NCBI GenBank assembly: GCA_020248405.1
Contig: JADCHQ010000032.1
Coordinates: 1 to 64,000 of the forward strand
Length of the DNA: 64,000 nt
DNA from: Rhodocyclaceae bacterium
GTDB lineage: Bacteria > Pseudomonadota > Gammaproteobacteria > Burkholderiales > Ga0077523
Direction of reading: 5' to 3'
In this document: piece by piece, positions 38,097 through 47,189 of the stretch
How the letters are laid out: every line of letters starts with the position of its first letter
Numbering within the stretch: the first letter of the stretch is position 1
Position numbers and translations under genes: made by a program
Notes under the pieces: generated by a model
The model's database searches: none
What the model saw: only the letters and a program-made list of their open reading frames with translations
What the model was told of the DNA's origin: nothing

Positions 38097-40022
38097 TCAG
38101 GACGGCTCGGCCGCGGTGCCGGCGACTTTCGACTTGATCACGAGGAGCTCGTCCAGTTGCCTTGCGAGGGTCTCGCGTTGCCCTTCGAGCGACTTGGCAC
38201 GCTCCTGCAAGGCACCCACGTCATCGCTGATCTTCCGGATTCCCTCCACGCGCCGCTCGAGCAACTTGTGGTGCTCCCGCAACTGGTTGGACAGCGGCAC
38301 CAGAGAGCTGCCGAGCCAGGCCTCGAAGTCTGTCCGCACCCGCAGAAAGGCCCAACGGGCCTCGCTGGCGAGCTGATCGTAGAACTTGCGCACCACCAGG
38401 AACTTGGGGTTCATGATGTTCACCGGGTCGGCGCAAAAGTTCTGCGTGGCCGTCTTGAGTTGCGCCACTCGCAGGAAGTGTTTCTCAAGGTTCAGCGCGG
38501 GCGGAGAGAGTTTGGGAAACCGGTGCTTCTCGTGGAACAGCTGGTAGACGCCCTGCACGAATTCGCTGGTCTGACTGGAAAACCCGATCAGGCGATTCGA
38601 CCTTTGTTCGAACTGATCGAACAACGCGCGCATGCTTCGCATCAGTCCGTTGGTGGTCCAACTTGCCTCGATGATCTTGCGGCTGTCGCTCATGAGGGTT
38701 TCCAGCTCCGAGTCGTCGAGCGAGGCGAGCAGTTCGTGGCCCTGTCGCAGGACAGTGCCATAGTTGGCCCGGAAGGAGTCCAGGTTGCGCTGGTAGGCTA
38801 CCTTGTCCTGTTCCAGGCGCGCCAGCATCAGCTTCGCAAGCTCGCGGTTTTTCCCTGAAAGCTGGGACAGCTCGCGCAACTCGTCCACGATGGCGCCGTG
38901 CGCCGAGCGCACGCCCTCGAAGGAGGCATCCAGGATGGCGCCGATGTCCCGCTGCACGGAGGCGCGCAGGATGGCCTGCTTGGCCGGCACGATTTCCTCC
39001 GCGAGGACACGCTCGAGTTCGGCGATGCGGCTCTTCTGCAGCAGCGCCGGGTCCTTCCTGACGCGCGCCACCAGCGCCTTCTGGGCGGAGAGGGCAATGA
39101 CGTGGCCCCGTGGCAGCTCGAGGATGTCGGCGGTTTCGTCGATCTGACGCTGGAGGTTCACCTCGATCTGGGCGTCGGACTTCAGCTCGTCCCACATGAG
39201 GTCGATCTTGTTGAGGACGGCGATGGACCGGGCCACCCTGCCCCGAACAAACTGGTTCCACACGTCGAGATCGGACTTGGTGACGCCGGTATCCACCGCC
39301 AGCAGGAACAGCACCGCGTGGGCATTGGGGATCATGCTCACCGTGAGCTCGGGCTCGGTGCCCAGGGCGTTGAGCCCTGGCGTATCGAGGATCACCAGCC
39401 CGCTCTTCAGCAACGGGTGCGGGAAGTTGATCAAGGCATGGCGCCAGGCGGGGATCTCCACGCGCGACAGGCGCGCGCTTGCCACCGTGCTGGTGAAGGC
39501 CCCCCCTTCCGGTAGCAGCCCGAGGGCATCGGCCTCTTCCAGGGAGACGCTCTTGCATTCGGTCAGCGCGGACAACGCTTTCTGCAGCTCCTCGGGGTTG
39601 TCCATCTGCAGCTTGATCTTCACCCATTCGATGGGGCGGTACTTGAGCGCGCTGATGGTCTCGTCCGACCGGCGGGTCTCGATGGGCAGAAGGCGGATGT
39701 AGGGCTCCTCGGCGCCATCATGGAATATCTCCGCGGGACACATGGTGGTGCGACCGACGTCTGAGGGCAGCAGGCGCCGCTGGTAGTCGGAAAAGAAGAT
39801 GGCGTTGATGAGCTCGGTCTTGCCGCGCGAGAACTCGGCGAGGAACGCCAGCACCATGCGGTCGCTGCGCAGGCTCTCGGCCAGTTCGTAGAGACGTAGG
39901 GAGCGCTGGATATCCACGTGGCCATGCGCGTCCAGCCACGCGTGGAAATCCTCGATGCCCGAACGAAGCTGTTCGCGCCACTGCGAGTAGCGCGCCACCA
40001 GGTGTTCGAGGGGGCTGGTCAC
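38097..40022 (-). CDS. bacterial dynamin-like GTPase
   Basis: A 641-residue dynamin-family protein. The GTPase motifs are complete apart from the first glycine of G1: AEFSRGKTELINAIF (about 62-76), TTMCP (G2), ILDTPGLNALG (G3), AVLNKIDLMWDEL (G4). The remainder is a long helical stalk with coiled coils, ending with GIRKISDDVGALQERAKSLE and a Leu-rich helix. Bacterial dynamins remodel membranes. GTG 40022 with GAGG nine bases upstream starts the protein. It lies next to ackA, an 11-bp gap, on the same strand. Confidence 0.82.
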   Translation of the reverse strand: MTSPLEHLVARYSQWREQLRSGIEDFHAWLDAHGHVDIQRSLRLYELAESLRSDRMVLAFLAEFSRGKTELINAIFFSDYQRRLLPSDVGRTTMCPAEIFHDGAEEPYIRLLPIETRRSDETISALKYRPIEWVKIKLQMDNPEELQKALSALTECKSVSLEEADALGLLPEGGAFTSTVASARLSRVEIPAWRHALINFPHPLLKSGLVILDTPGLNALGTEPELTVSMIPNAHAVLFLLAVDTGVTKSDLDVWNQFVRGRVARSIAVLNKIDLMWDELKSDAQIEVNLQRQIDETADILELPRGHVIALSAQKALVARVRKDPALLQKSRIAELERVLAEEIVPAKQAILRASVQRDIGAILDASFEGVRSAHGAIVDELRELSQLSGKNRELAKLMLARLEQDKVAYQRNLDSFRANYGTVLRQGHELLASLDDSELETLMSDSRKIIEASWTTNGLMRSMRALFDQFEQRSNRLIGFSSQTSEFVQGVYQLFHEKHRFPKLSPPALNLEKHFLRVAQLKTATQNFCADPVNIMNPKFLVVRKFYDQLASEARWAFLRVRTDFEAWLGSSLVPLSNQLREHHKLLERRVEGIRKISDDVGALQERAKSLEGQRETLARQLDELLVIKSKVAGTAAEPS

Positions 40023-40170
40023 GGCTCTACCTCGCGGGTTCCGGCCGCGAGGGAGGGTGGCCAGCCCATTGCGGCGCGCAGTGGCGTTTTCCGAGGCATT
40101 CGCCTTCGAGCACCTGGAAATCCCTCATCGCCTGATTCACCGTCCGATGGACCATCGACTCATCCGTTCG

Positions 40171-40752
40171 CTAGAACAGCCGCAGCAGGCTTTCGAGCCA
40201 CGCCAGGGGAACCATTATCACGAGCTGGCACGCCACCAGCAGAAAAAGCGGCGAAAGGTCCACATTGCCCAAGGGGGGTATCCAGCGGCGCAATGGGCTG
40301 AGCAGCGGGCGGGTGAGGGCACTCAACACTGGTGCCAATGGACTGCCCCCGGGAGAAACCCACGACAACAGGGCCTGTACGACCGTGGCTCCAATGATGA
40401 TGTAGATCCCTAGCCGAACGAGGTTCAGTCCCGCCAGCAAGGCAAGACGCAGCACGGGCAGGTCGCCGTGAAGGTCGGCGCCCCTCACCATCAGCACCGC
40501 CAGCAGCAGCACGAACTCCACCAGCCAGGCGAGCACCAAGCTGGACAAATCCAGGCCCAGGAGGCCGGGGATCACCCGGCGCGCTGGTCGAACCACGAAA
40601 TCCGTCAAGGCGACAACGAAGTGCGAGAGCTGGTTGCGCGCTGGCGCGCGCACCAGCTGCAGCAGGAATCGCAGCAGCAGCGCAAGCGAGAACAGGCCGA
40701 GGAAGGTCTCGAGCACAAACACCACTGCTTTGGCGAACAACATGTGGCTCAC
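40171..40752 (-). CDS. YggT family membrane protein
   Basis: A 193-residue integral membrane protein with two YGGT repeats: helix pairs around LETFLGLFSLALLLRFLLQL to VRPARRVIPGLLGLDLSSLV, and later LVRLGIYIIIGATVVQALLS to SPLRRWIPPLGNVDLSPLFL. The family acts in cell shape or potassium homeostasis. The start overlaps the proC stop by 4 bp. Confidence 0.88.
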   Translation of the reverse strand: MSHMLFAKAVVFVLETFLGLFSLALLLRFLLQLVRAPARNQLSHFVVALTDFVVRPARRVIPGLLGLDLSSLVLAWLVEFVLLLAVLMVRGADLHGDLPVLRLALLAGLNLVRLGIYIIIGATVVQALLSWVSPGGSPLAPVLSALTRPLLSPLRRWIPPLGNVDLSPLFLLVACQLVIMVPLAWLESLLRLF

Positions 40753-41567
40753 TCCCTGCCGGCGGCTTCGCCAAGCTCCCGGGCGCGCGCTTCGGCAGCT
40801 TCCACGGCCTGGATCACCGCCGCCTTGACACCCCGACTCTCCAGCACTGCGAGGGCCCGCTCGGTGGTGCCGCCGGGGGATGTGACACGCTTCCTGAGCA
40901 CTGCCGCGCTGTCCTCGCTGGACTCGGCGAGCTTGCCGGCGCCCAAGACCGTTTCCACCGCCAGCAGACGGGCTTCATCGGGGGCGAACCCGAGCTTCTC
41001 GGCTGCCTCCTGCATGGCCTCCATAAGGTAAAACGCGTAGGCCGGACCGCTGCCCGAGACGGCGGTGGCGGCGTCGATCATGGATTCTGCTCCCACCCAC
41101 AGCACCTTGCCGCCGGCCTCCAGCAGCGCCGTCACGGCCTCACGCTGTGCGCCCGGTACCCCAGGCAGCGCGCATGCCACCGACACTCCCGCCCGCACCA
41201 GTGCCGGGGTGTTGGGCATGACCCGCACGATGCGCTCGTGACCACCCAGCCAACGGGCCAGATCTGCCATGCGCACCCCGGCCGCCACGCTCACTACCAG
41301 ACGATCCACGCACAGCGGCGCGGCAGTGGCAGCCACGGCGCGAAGCTGCTGGGGCTTGACCGCGAACAGCAGGCAATCGGCCCCCGCCGCGGCCCCGGCC
41401 AGATCGGCGCTGGCGAAGACGCCGAAGCGTTCATCAAGGCGTTTGCGCGCCCCGGCATCCACTTCGGCCACCCGCACGTGGGAGGCAGGCCAGCCGCGCG
41501 CCAGCATGCCTCCGATCAGGGCGGAGGCCATGTTGCCTCCACCCACAAAGGTGACCTTCATCGTCAC
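40749..41567 (-). CDS. proC: pyrroline-5-carboxylate reductase
   Basis: A 272-residue NAD(P)H-dependent enzyme making proline. The dinucleotide loop is VTFVGGGNMASALIGGMLAR, and the C-terminal signature VSGSGPAYAFYLMEAMQE and VTSPGGTTERALAVLE. The likely first residue is MTMKV; MKV at 41561 is an alternative. ATGA coupling with yggT. Confidence 0.93.
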   Translation of the reverse strand: MTMKVTFVGGGNMASALIGGMLARGWPASHVRVAEVDAGARKRLDERFGVFASADLAGAAAGADCLLFAVKPQQLRAVAATAAPLCVDRLVVSVAAGVRMADLARWLGGHERIVRVMPNTPALVRAGVSVACALPGVPGAQREAVTALLEAGGKVLWVGAESMIDAATAVSGSGPAYAFYLMEAMQEAAEKLGFAPDEARLLAVETVLGAGKLAESSEDSAAVLRKRVTSPGGTTERALAVLESRGVKAAVIQAVEAAEARARELGEAAGRE

Positions 41568-41586
41568 GATTCGGTCACCCCGTACC

Positions 41587-42108
41587 TCAGCGTCCTTCAG
41601 CCATTTTCTTCACGTTCTGCAATCCGGCCTGGTAGGCCCCAGACAGGAACTTGCCCACCGCGCGGTCGTCGTTCTCGGCGGTGGCGCCGTCACGCGCCTT
41701 TCGCCGCCAGCTCGCCATCCACGCCAGTTCGCTGCGATTCTCGCCGAGGGACAGCACCCGAACCGTGGACAGGTAGTCCACCACGGGCAAGGGCGATTCG
41801 ATGATCTTGTATTGCAGCGCCTGTCCCACGTTGTCGAAGGAGAGCAGTTCCTCGGTGAACTTCGGGCCGTCCTTGATGGTGAGTTCGCGGATCGAACCAA
41901 CGCTCAGCCCGCCGGCGATGATCTTCGTGGCGGAGAACACGGGATGCCACGTGTGAAGACTGTCCCAGCCCTTGACCATGTCCCATACCTTGTCCGCCGG
42001 AGCGTCGATCACGACGGCTTCATAGGTGCTCTGCGATTGCCACTGGGCAGAGGCTGCCGTGGCAACCATTGCGAGCAGCGCCGCGCAGGCCAATTGGATA
42101 ATTTTCAT
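41587..42108 (-). CDS. secreted SRPBCC (polyketide cyclase-like) protein
   Basis: A 173-residue protein with a signal peptide (MKIIQLACAALLAMVATAAS, cleavage after ASA) and an SRPBCC/START-like barrel: AVVIDAPADKVWDMVKGWDS, then GSIRELTIKDGPKFTEEL. It resembles MxaD-type periplasmic proteins. The function is not known. It is separated by 19 bp from proC. Confidence 0.75.
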   Translation of the reverse strand: MKIIQLACAALLAMVATAASAQWQSQSTYEAVVIDAPADKVWDMVKGWDSLHTWHPVFSATKIIAGGLSVGSIRELTIKDGPKFTEELLSFDNVGQALQYKIIESPLPVVDYLSTVRVLSLGENRSELAWMASWRRKARDGATAENDDRAVGKFLSGAYQAGLQNVKKMAEGR

Positions 42109-42221
42109 TGCGTAGTCTCCCTGGTTCTCTTATGAATTGGCATGCCACGAGTGGCGCGCCCGGGGGCAACCGCCAGACGGACCTTGAGTATAGGCGATCG
42201 CCAATACCCGCCTGAACCCGC

Positions 42222-42914
42222 TCAGGCTGCCATGGGCCGCGCGCCGAAGATCGCCCGACCCACGCGCACCAGCGTTGCGCCCTCGGCGATGGCCAGCTCG
42301 AAGTCGTCGCTCATTCCCATGGACAGGGTGTCCAGGGCCAATCCGCGGGCCTTGAGACCCTCAAGCAACTGGCGCAGCGTGCGAAAACGCGCACGTAAAA
42401 GCGCTGCATCCCCCGTGGGCTCGGGGATGGCCATAAGGCCGCGCAACCGCAGCCCTGGCAAGGCAGCCACCGCCGTTGCCAGCGCCGGCAGGCCGTCGGC
42501 CGGCACCCCGGCCTTGCTGGCTTCGCCGCTGACATTGACCTGCAGGCACACCTGCAAGGGAGGCAATGCCGGCGGGCGCTGCGCTGCCAGGCGCTCGGCG
42601 ATCTTTAGCCGGTCGATGGAATGCACCCAATGGAAGTGCTCCGCCGCGAGACGTGTCTTGTTGCTCTGCAGCGGCCCGATCAGGTGCCACTCCAGGCCCA
42701 GCGGCTCCAGCCCGGCCGCCTTGGCGGCGCCCTCCTGGGCGTAGTTCTCGCCAAACGCCCGCTGACCCGCCAGGGCAGCCTCCCGGATACGCTCGGCAGC
42801 CACGGTCTTCGTGACCGCCACCAGCGCCACGGAGGCAGGATCACGGCCAACGGCCCGGGCAGCCGCAGCAATGCGCCCGTGCACAACTTGCAGCCCCTCC
42901 GCTACGAATCCCAT
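42222..42914 (-). CDS. pyridoxal phosphate homeostasis protein YggS
   Basis: A 230-residue PLP-binding barrel protein of the YggS/PROSC family. The PLP lysine lies in ALVAVTKTVAAERIREA, and FGENYAQEGAAK, WHLIGPLQSNKTRLA, RLRGLMAIPEP and SMGMSDDFELAIAEGATLVR are typical. ATG 42914 begins MGFVAEGLQ, and the longer frame to 43100 overlaps the divergent pilT leader. It is in the usual place beside pilT. Confidence 0.92.
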   Translation of the reverse strand: MGFVAEGLQVVHGRIAAAARAVGRDPASVALVAVTKTVAAERIREAALAGQRAFGENYAQEGAAKAAGLEPLGLEWHLIGPLQSNKTRLAAEHFHWVHSIDRLKIAERLAAQRPPALPPLQVCLQVNVSGEASKAGVPADGLPALATAVAALPGLRLRGLMAIPEPTGDAALLRARFRTLRQLLEGLKARGLALDTLSMGMSDDFELAIAEGATLVRVGRAIFGARPMAA

Positions 42915-43020
42915 AATGACCTTTCTTCGCTGCCCGCGCGGACCAAGGTTGGCATGGTCCTGGCTTGCCGCTCCCTGGTACGAGCAGCTCCTGCCGCTCC
43001 CGATAGTGCAAGGATACTGG

Positions 43021-44064
43021 ATGGATATCTCCGAACTTCTCGCCTTTGTCGTGAAGAACAAGGCCTCAGACCTGCACCTGTCGGCGGGCCTGCCCCCCAT
43101 GATCCGGGTTCATGGTGACGTACGGCGCATCAACCTGCCGCCCATGGAGCACAAAGACGTGTACGCCATGGTCTACGACATCATGAACGACGGTCAGCGC
43201 AAGCACTACGAAGAAACGCTGGAGTGCGACTTCTCATTCGCCATCCCCAACCTGGCACGCTTCCGCGTCAACGCCTTCGTGCAACATCGCGGCGCGGGCG
43301 CGGTGATGCGCACCATTCCCTCAAAGGTGCTGAGCCTCGAGGACCTGAAGGCCCCGGCCATCTTCAAGCAGATCGCCCAGCAGCCGCGGGGCATCGTGCT
43401 GGTGACCGGCCCCACGGGCTCGGGCAAGTCCACCACCCTGGCGGCCATGGTGAACGACATCAACGAAAACGAGTACGGTCACATCCTCACGGTGGAGGAC
43501 CCCATCGAGTTCGTGCACGAGCCCAAGAAGTGCCTCATCAATCAGCGCGAAGTGGGGCCGCACACCTTGTCGTTCTCCAACGCCCTGCGATCGGCGCTGC
43601 GCGAAGACCCGGACGTGATCCTGGTGGGCGAGATGCGCGATCTGGAAACCATCCGCCTTGCCATGACGGCAGCGGAGACCGGCCACCTGGTGTTCGGAAC
43701 GCTGCACACCAGCTCCGCGGCCAAGACGGTGGACCGCATCATCGACGTGTTCCCGGCGGCGGAAAAGGAGATGGTGCGCTCCATGCTGTCGGAGTCGCTG
43801 CGAGCCGTCATTTCCCAGACCTTGCTCAAGACCAAGGAAGGCAGCGGGCGCGCCGCCGCCCACGAGATCATGGTGGGCACGCCCGCCATCCGCAACCTGA
43901 TCCGCGAAAACAAGGTGGCGCAGATGTATTCGGCCATCCAGACCGGGCAACAATACGGCATGCAGACGCTCGACCAGAACCTGCAGGTGCTGGTGCAGCG
44001 CGGCGTCGTTTCCTCGAACGAGGCGCGCTCGAAAGCCGCCAACAAGGATCTTTTCCCGGGCTGA
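43021..44064 (+). CDS. pilT: type IV pilus retraction ATPase PilT
   Basis: A 347-residue PilT. MDISELLAFVVKNKASDLHL begins the PAS-like N-domain. Walker A GPTGSGKSTTLAAMVND, Asp box TVEDPIEFVHEP, Walker B DVILVGEMRDLETIRLAM, His box HLVFGTLHTSSAAKTVDRII and the retraction motif PAIRNLIREN are present. AAGGA lies seven bases before ATG 43021. It depolymerises pilin for twitching motility, and pilU follows by 27 bp. Confidence 0.96.
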   Translation: MDISELLAFVVKNKASDLHLSAGLPPMIRVHGDVRRINLPPMEHKDVYAMVYDIMNDGQRKHYEETLECDFSFAIPNLARFRVNAFVQHRGAGAVMRTIPSKVLSLEDLKAPAIFKQIAQQPRGIVLVTGPTGSGKSTTLAAMVNDINENEYGHILTVEDPIEFVHEPKKCLINQREVGPHTLSFSNALRSALREDPDVILVGEMRDLETIRLAMTAAETGHLVFGTLHTSSAAKTVDRIIDVFPAAEKEMVRSMLSESLRAVISQTLLKTKEGSGRAAAHEIMVGTPAIRNLIRENKVAQMYSAIQTGQQYGMQTLDQNLQVLVQRGVVSSNEARSKAANKDLFPG

Positions 44065-44091
44065 GGCCCATTCCGCCCAAGAGACGCATCC

Positions 44092-45228
44092 ATGGAAAAC
44101 GATCAGGCACAGAAATTCATCAACGACCTGCTGCGTGCGATGGTGGCCAAGAAAGCCTCCGACCTGTTCATCACGGCGGGTTTTCCGCCCGCCTTCAAGC
44201 TCGACGGCAAGATGACACCGGTGTCCAACCAGAGCCTCACCCCGGTGCACACGGCTGCGCTCGCCCGGTCCTTGATGAACGACAAGCAGGCGGCCGAGTT
44301 CGAGCGGACCAAAGAATGCAACTTCGCCATCAACCCGCCGGGAGTCGGCCGTTTCCGCGTCAACGCCTTCGTGCAGCAGCAGCGCGTGGGCCTCGTGCTG
44401 CGCACCATCACCACCACCATCCCCCACTTCGACGACCTGGGTTTGCCCCCTGTGCTCAAGGAGGTGGTGATGAACAAGCGCGGCCTGGTCATCCTGGTAG
44501 GCGGCACGGGCTCGGGTAAATCCACCACCCTTGCCGCATTGATCGGTTACCGCAACGAGAATTCCTACGGTCACATCATCACCATCGAGGACCCGATCGA
44601 GTACGTGCACGAGCACAAGAACTGCGTCATCACCCAGCGCGAGGTGGGGGTGGACACCGACTCATGGGAAATGGCACTCAAGAACACCTTGCGGCAGGCG
44701 CCGGACGTGATCCTGATCGGCGAGATCCGCGAGCGCGAAACCATGGAACACGCCATCGCCTTTGCCGAAACAGGCCACCTCTGTCTGGGCACGCTGCACG
44801 CCAACAACGCCAATCAGGCGCTCGATCGCATCATCAACTTCTTCCCCGAGGAGCGCCGCGCCCAGTTGCTCATGGACCTGTCTCTCAACCTGCGGGGGCT
44901 GGTCTCCCAGCGCCTGATCCCGAAGAAAGAGGGCAAGGGGCGCGCCGCTGCCATCGAGATCCTGCTCAACTCGCCGCTGATCTCCGACCTGATCTTCAAG
45001 GGCGAGGTGCATGGCATCAAGGAAATCATGAAAAAGTCGCGCGAGGTGGGCATGTGCACCTTCGACCAGGCGCTGTTCGACCTGTACGAAGCGGGGCAGA
45101 TCAGCTATGAGGACGCCATGCGCAACGCCGACTCCATGAACGAGTTGCGTCTGGCCATCAAGCTGCACGGTCACGAGTCCAAGCAAAAGGACTTCGTTTC
45201 CAGCGTCGATCACCTCAACATCGTCTGA
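44092..45228 (+). CDS. pilU: PilT paralogue PilU
   Basis: A 378-residue accessory retraction ATPase. Walker A VGGTGSGKSTTLAALIGYR, Asp box TIEDPIEYVHEHKN, Walker B DVILIGEIRERETMEHAI and GHLCLGTLHANNANQALDRI are clear, and the C-terminus FVSSVDHLNIV is longer than in PilT. It acts with PilT. It ends 3 bp before the convergent rRNA methyltransferase gene. Confidence 0.95.
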   Translation: MENDQAQKFINDLLRAMVAKKASDLFITAGFPPAFKLDGKMTPVSNQSLTPVHTAALARSLMNDKQAAEFERTKECNFAINPPGVGRFRVNAFVQQQRVGLVLRTITTTIPHFDDLGLPPVLKEVVMNKRGLVILVGGTGSGKSTTLAALIGYRNENSYGHIITIEDPIEYVHEHKNCVITQREVGVDTDSWEMALKNTLRQAPDVILIGEIRERETMEHAIAFAETGHLCLGTLHANNANQALDRIINFFPEERRAQLLMDLSLNLRGLVSQRLIPKKEGKGRAAAIEILLNSPLISDLIFKGEVHGIKEIMKKSREVGMCTFDQALFDLYEAGQISYEDAMRNADSMNELRLAIKLHGHESKQKDFVSSVDHLNIV

Positions 45229-45231
45229 GCC

Positions 45232-46620
45232 TCAGGGGGCCCCGCTCGCCCCCGGCCGTCCGGCCACCATGAAGTACTCGAACAGGCGACACGCCAGGGC
45301 GCCGTTGTAGAGCGGAACGCGGCGCTGCGCCTTGAGGCCGATATGCCTGGCCAGGTCCATGTCGGCGGACAGAAAGCAGGCGCGCCAGCCGGCATAGCGC
45401 TGCTTGAGCCGATCCCCCCAGGCGGGATAAGCGGCGGCAAGCGCCTCTCGATCGCCCACCCGCACACCGTAGGGCGGATTGGTCACCAGCAGGCCGGGCG
45501 GCACGGGCGGGTCGATGTCGACGAACGCGCCGTGCAGCAATTGGACCTGCGCGGCCACGCCGGCCTCGATACAGTTGTCTCGCGCCATGGCCACCGCGGC
45601 CGGATCGCTATCGGCGCCGACGATGACCCCGCAAGAGGCGAGCGACCCGGGCGAGGGCGCCGGCGCGCGCAGCGACTCCCACAACTCCTGCTGGAAGGCG
45701 CGCAGGTGCTGGAACGCAAAGCCGCGTCCCGCCCCCGGGGGGATTCCTGCCGCTATTTGCGCGGCCTCCACCAGGAAGGTGCCGCTGCCGCACATGGGGT
45801 CGAACAGCGTGGTGCCGGGCGTCCACCCGGCGAGCCGCAGGATGCCGGCGGCGAGGTTCTCCCGGAGGGGCGCCTCCACGGCATGCTTGCGCCACCCCCG
45901 CTTGAACAGCGCCTCGCCGGAGGTGTCCAGGTAGAAGAGCACCTCGTCGGCGGTAAGAAAGGCGTGAATCCGCATGCCCGGCCGGGAGGTATCCACGTAG
46001 GGGCGGCGCCCGGCCGCGGCGCGGAAGCGATCGCACACCGCGTCCTTGATGCGCAGGGTGACGAACTCCAGGCTGCGCAGCGGGCTGCGCACCGCCGTGA
46101 CTTGCACGCGGATGGTGAGGTCCACGGAGAACCACGCTGGCCAGTCGAGCGCGAGTGCCGCCTTGAAGACGTCCTCCTCGCCGCGGTAGCGGGCACGGCC
46201 CACGCGCCACAGGATGCGGCTGGCGATGCGGCTGTGAAGGTTGGCGCGGTAGCAATCGCTCCAGTCGCCCTGGAAGTGCACCCCGCCGGAAGCCTGGGCG
46301 GTAGCGGTAATGCCCAGTTCGGCAAATTCGGCCGCCAGGGCGTCCTCCAGGCCTCCGGGGCAGGCTGCGAAAAACAGTGGCCCGGGCAATGGCGCGGGCT
46401 TCGCTGCCGCCTGGGCGCTGGGCGCAGCCTCGCGCTCGCGGGCAGGCTGCGCCACCACGGGCGGCGGCGGCGCCTTGCCCCTGACTGGAGCGGCCCGCGC
46501 AGCCGCCGCGGCGCGGCGCGGAAATGCCGCCTTCGAAGCGCCGGCGCTGCGCTTTGAGGTGCCGTCCGTGTCGTTGGAAGCAGGGCGCGCACGCACGCGC
46601 AGGATGGGTCTGTCGGCCAT
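45232..46620 (-). CDS. THUMP-domain class I rRNA methyltransferase (RlmL/YcbY type)
   Basis: A 462-residue protein: an Ala/Pro/Arg-rich N-terminal extension of about 75 residues, a ferredoxin-like/THUMP domain (about 80-220: FFAACPGGLEDALAAEFAEL, IRVQVTAVRSPLRSLEFVTL) and a SAM-dependent methylase domain (LFDPMCGSGTFLVEAAQIAA, LVTNPPYGVRVGDREAL). It corresponds to the N-terminal half of RlmL (m2G2445). No RlmK half is fused. The long low-complexity leader is unusual. Confidence 0.85.
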   Translation of the reverse strand: MADRPILRVRARPASNDTDGTSKRSAGASKAAFPRRAAAAARAAPVRGKAPPPPVVAQPAREREAAPSAQAAAKPAPLPGPLFFAACPGGLEDALAAEFAELGITATAQASGGVHFQGDWSDCYRANLHSRIASRILWRVGRARYRGEEDVFKAALALDWPAWFSVDLTIRVQVTAVRSPLRSLEFVTLRIKDAVCDRFRAAAGRRPYVDTSRPGMRIHAFLTADEVLFYLDTSGEALFKRGWRKHAVEAPLRENLAAGILRLAGWTPGTTLFDPMCGSGTFLVEAAQIAAGIPPGAGRGFAFQHLRAFQQELWESLRAPAPSPGSLASCGVIVGADSDPAAVAMARDNCIEAGVAAQVQLLHGAFVDIDPPVPPGLLVTNPPYGVRVGDREALAAAYPAWGDRLKQRYAGWRACFLSADMDLARHIGLKAQRRVPLYNGALACRLFEYFMVAGRPGASGAP

Positions 46621-46628
46621 GGGCCCGA

Positions 46629-47066
46629 TTATGGCCCGGCCGGCGGATCAGGCAGCGCGGGAATGCGGACGAAAATCTCCACCGCCAGCTTGCGGCGGTG
46701 GTTACGGTAACGCGCCAGTTCCACGATGCGCGCCTCCAGCCGCTGGCCCCGGTCGAGTTGGCGCGCCACATCGGCGTTGTCGTTGCGCGGCAGATAGCCC
46801 AGCACACGCCCGCGCCAGTCCACGCGCACCGCCTGCGGGTCGTGGGCGTTGTCCCCCTCGCGCACCAGTTCGAGGGCATCGCCCGCGGCGAGCCCGGGCC
46901 ACACCGCCTTCGCCTCGTGATGGGCAAGACCGGCCACCAGCACGGTTTGCAGCAGCACGCGGGCGCGCGGCTCGTCGGCGGCAGCAGCAGCGGCACCCAG
47001 CATTGCCACTGCAAGCACCAGCCAACGCCCCGCGGGCAGCAGGGCAAGACGTGCGCCCCTCGCCAT
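46629..47066 (-). CDS. secreted HIRAN-domain protein
   Basis: A 145-residue protein with a signal-peptide-like N-terminus (MARGARLALLPAGRWLVLAV, then ALA rich, cleavage about AAAADE). The mature part is a HIRAN domain: TVLVAGLAHHEAKAVWPGLA, VREGDNAHDPQAVRVDWRGR, LGYLPRNDNADVARQLDRGQ. HIRAN domains are known as DNA-end or ssDNA binding parts of helicases such as HLTF, so an exported form is odd. ATG 47066 is favoured over 47123 because it begins the signal peptide. It lies 8 bp downstream of none; the upstream mgtA-like gene ends 66 bp away on the same strand. Confidence 0.68.
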   Translation of the reverse strand: MARGARLALLPAGRWLVLAVAMLGAAAAAADEPRARVLLQTVLVAGLAHHEAKAVWPGLAAGDALELVREGDNAHDPQAVRVDWRGRVLGYLPRNDNADVARQLDRGQRLEARIVELARYRNHRRKLAVEIFVRIPALPDPPAGP

Positions 47067-47189
47067 GCCTCGCGGGCGCGATAGCGGCGCTGCATGGCAT
47101 GACAACGGCGGCGGAGAGGACATGAGGCTGGCCTGTGCGAAAGCCCGGCGACCCTAGGCGGGCCACCCGCCGCCGTCAACCTCGCGCCC

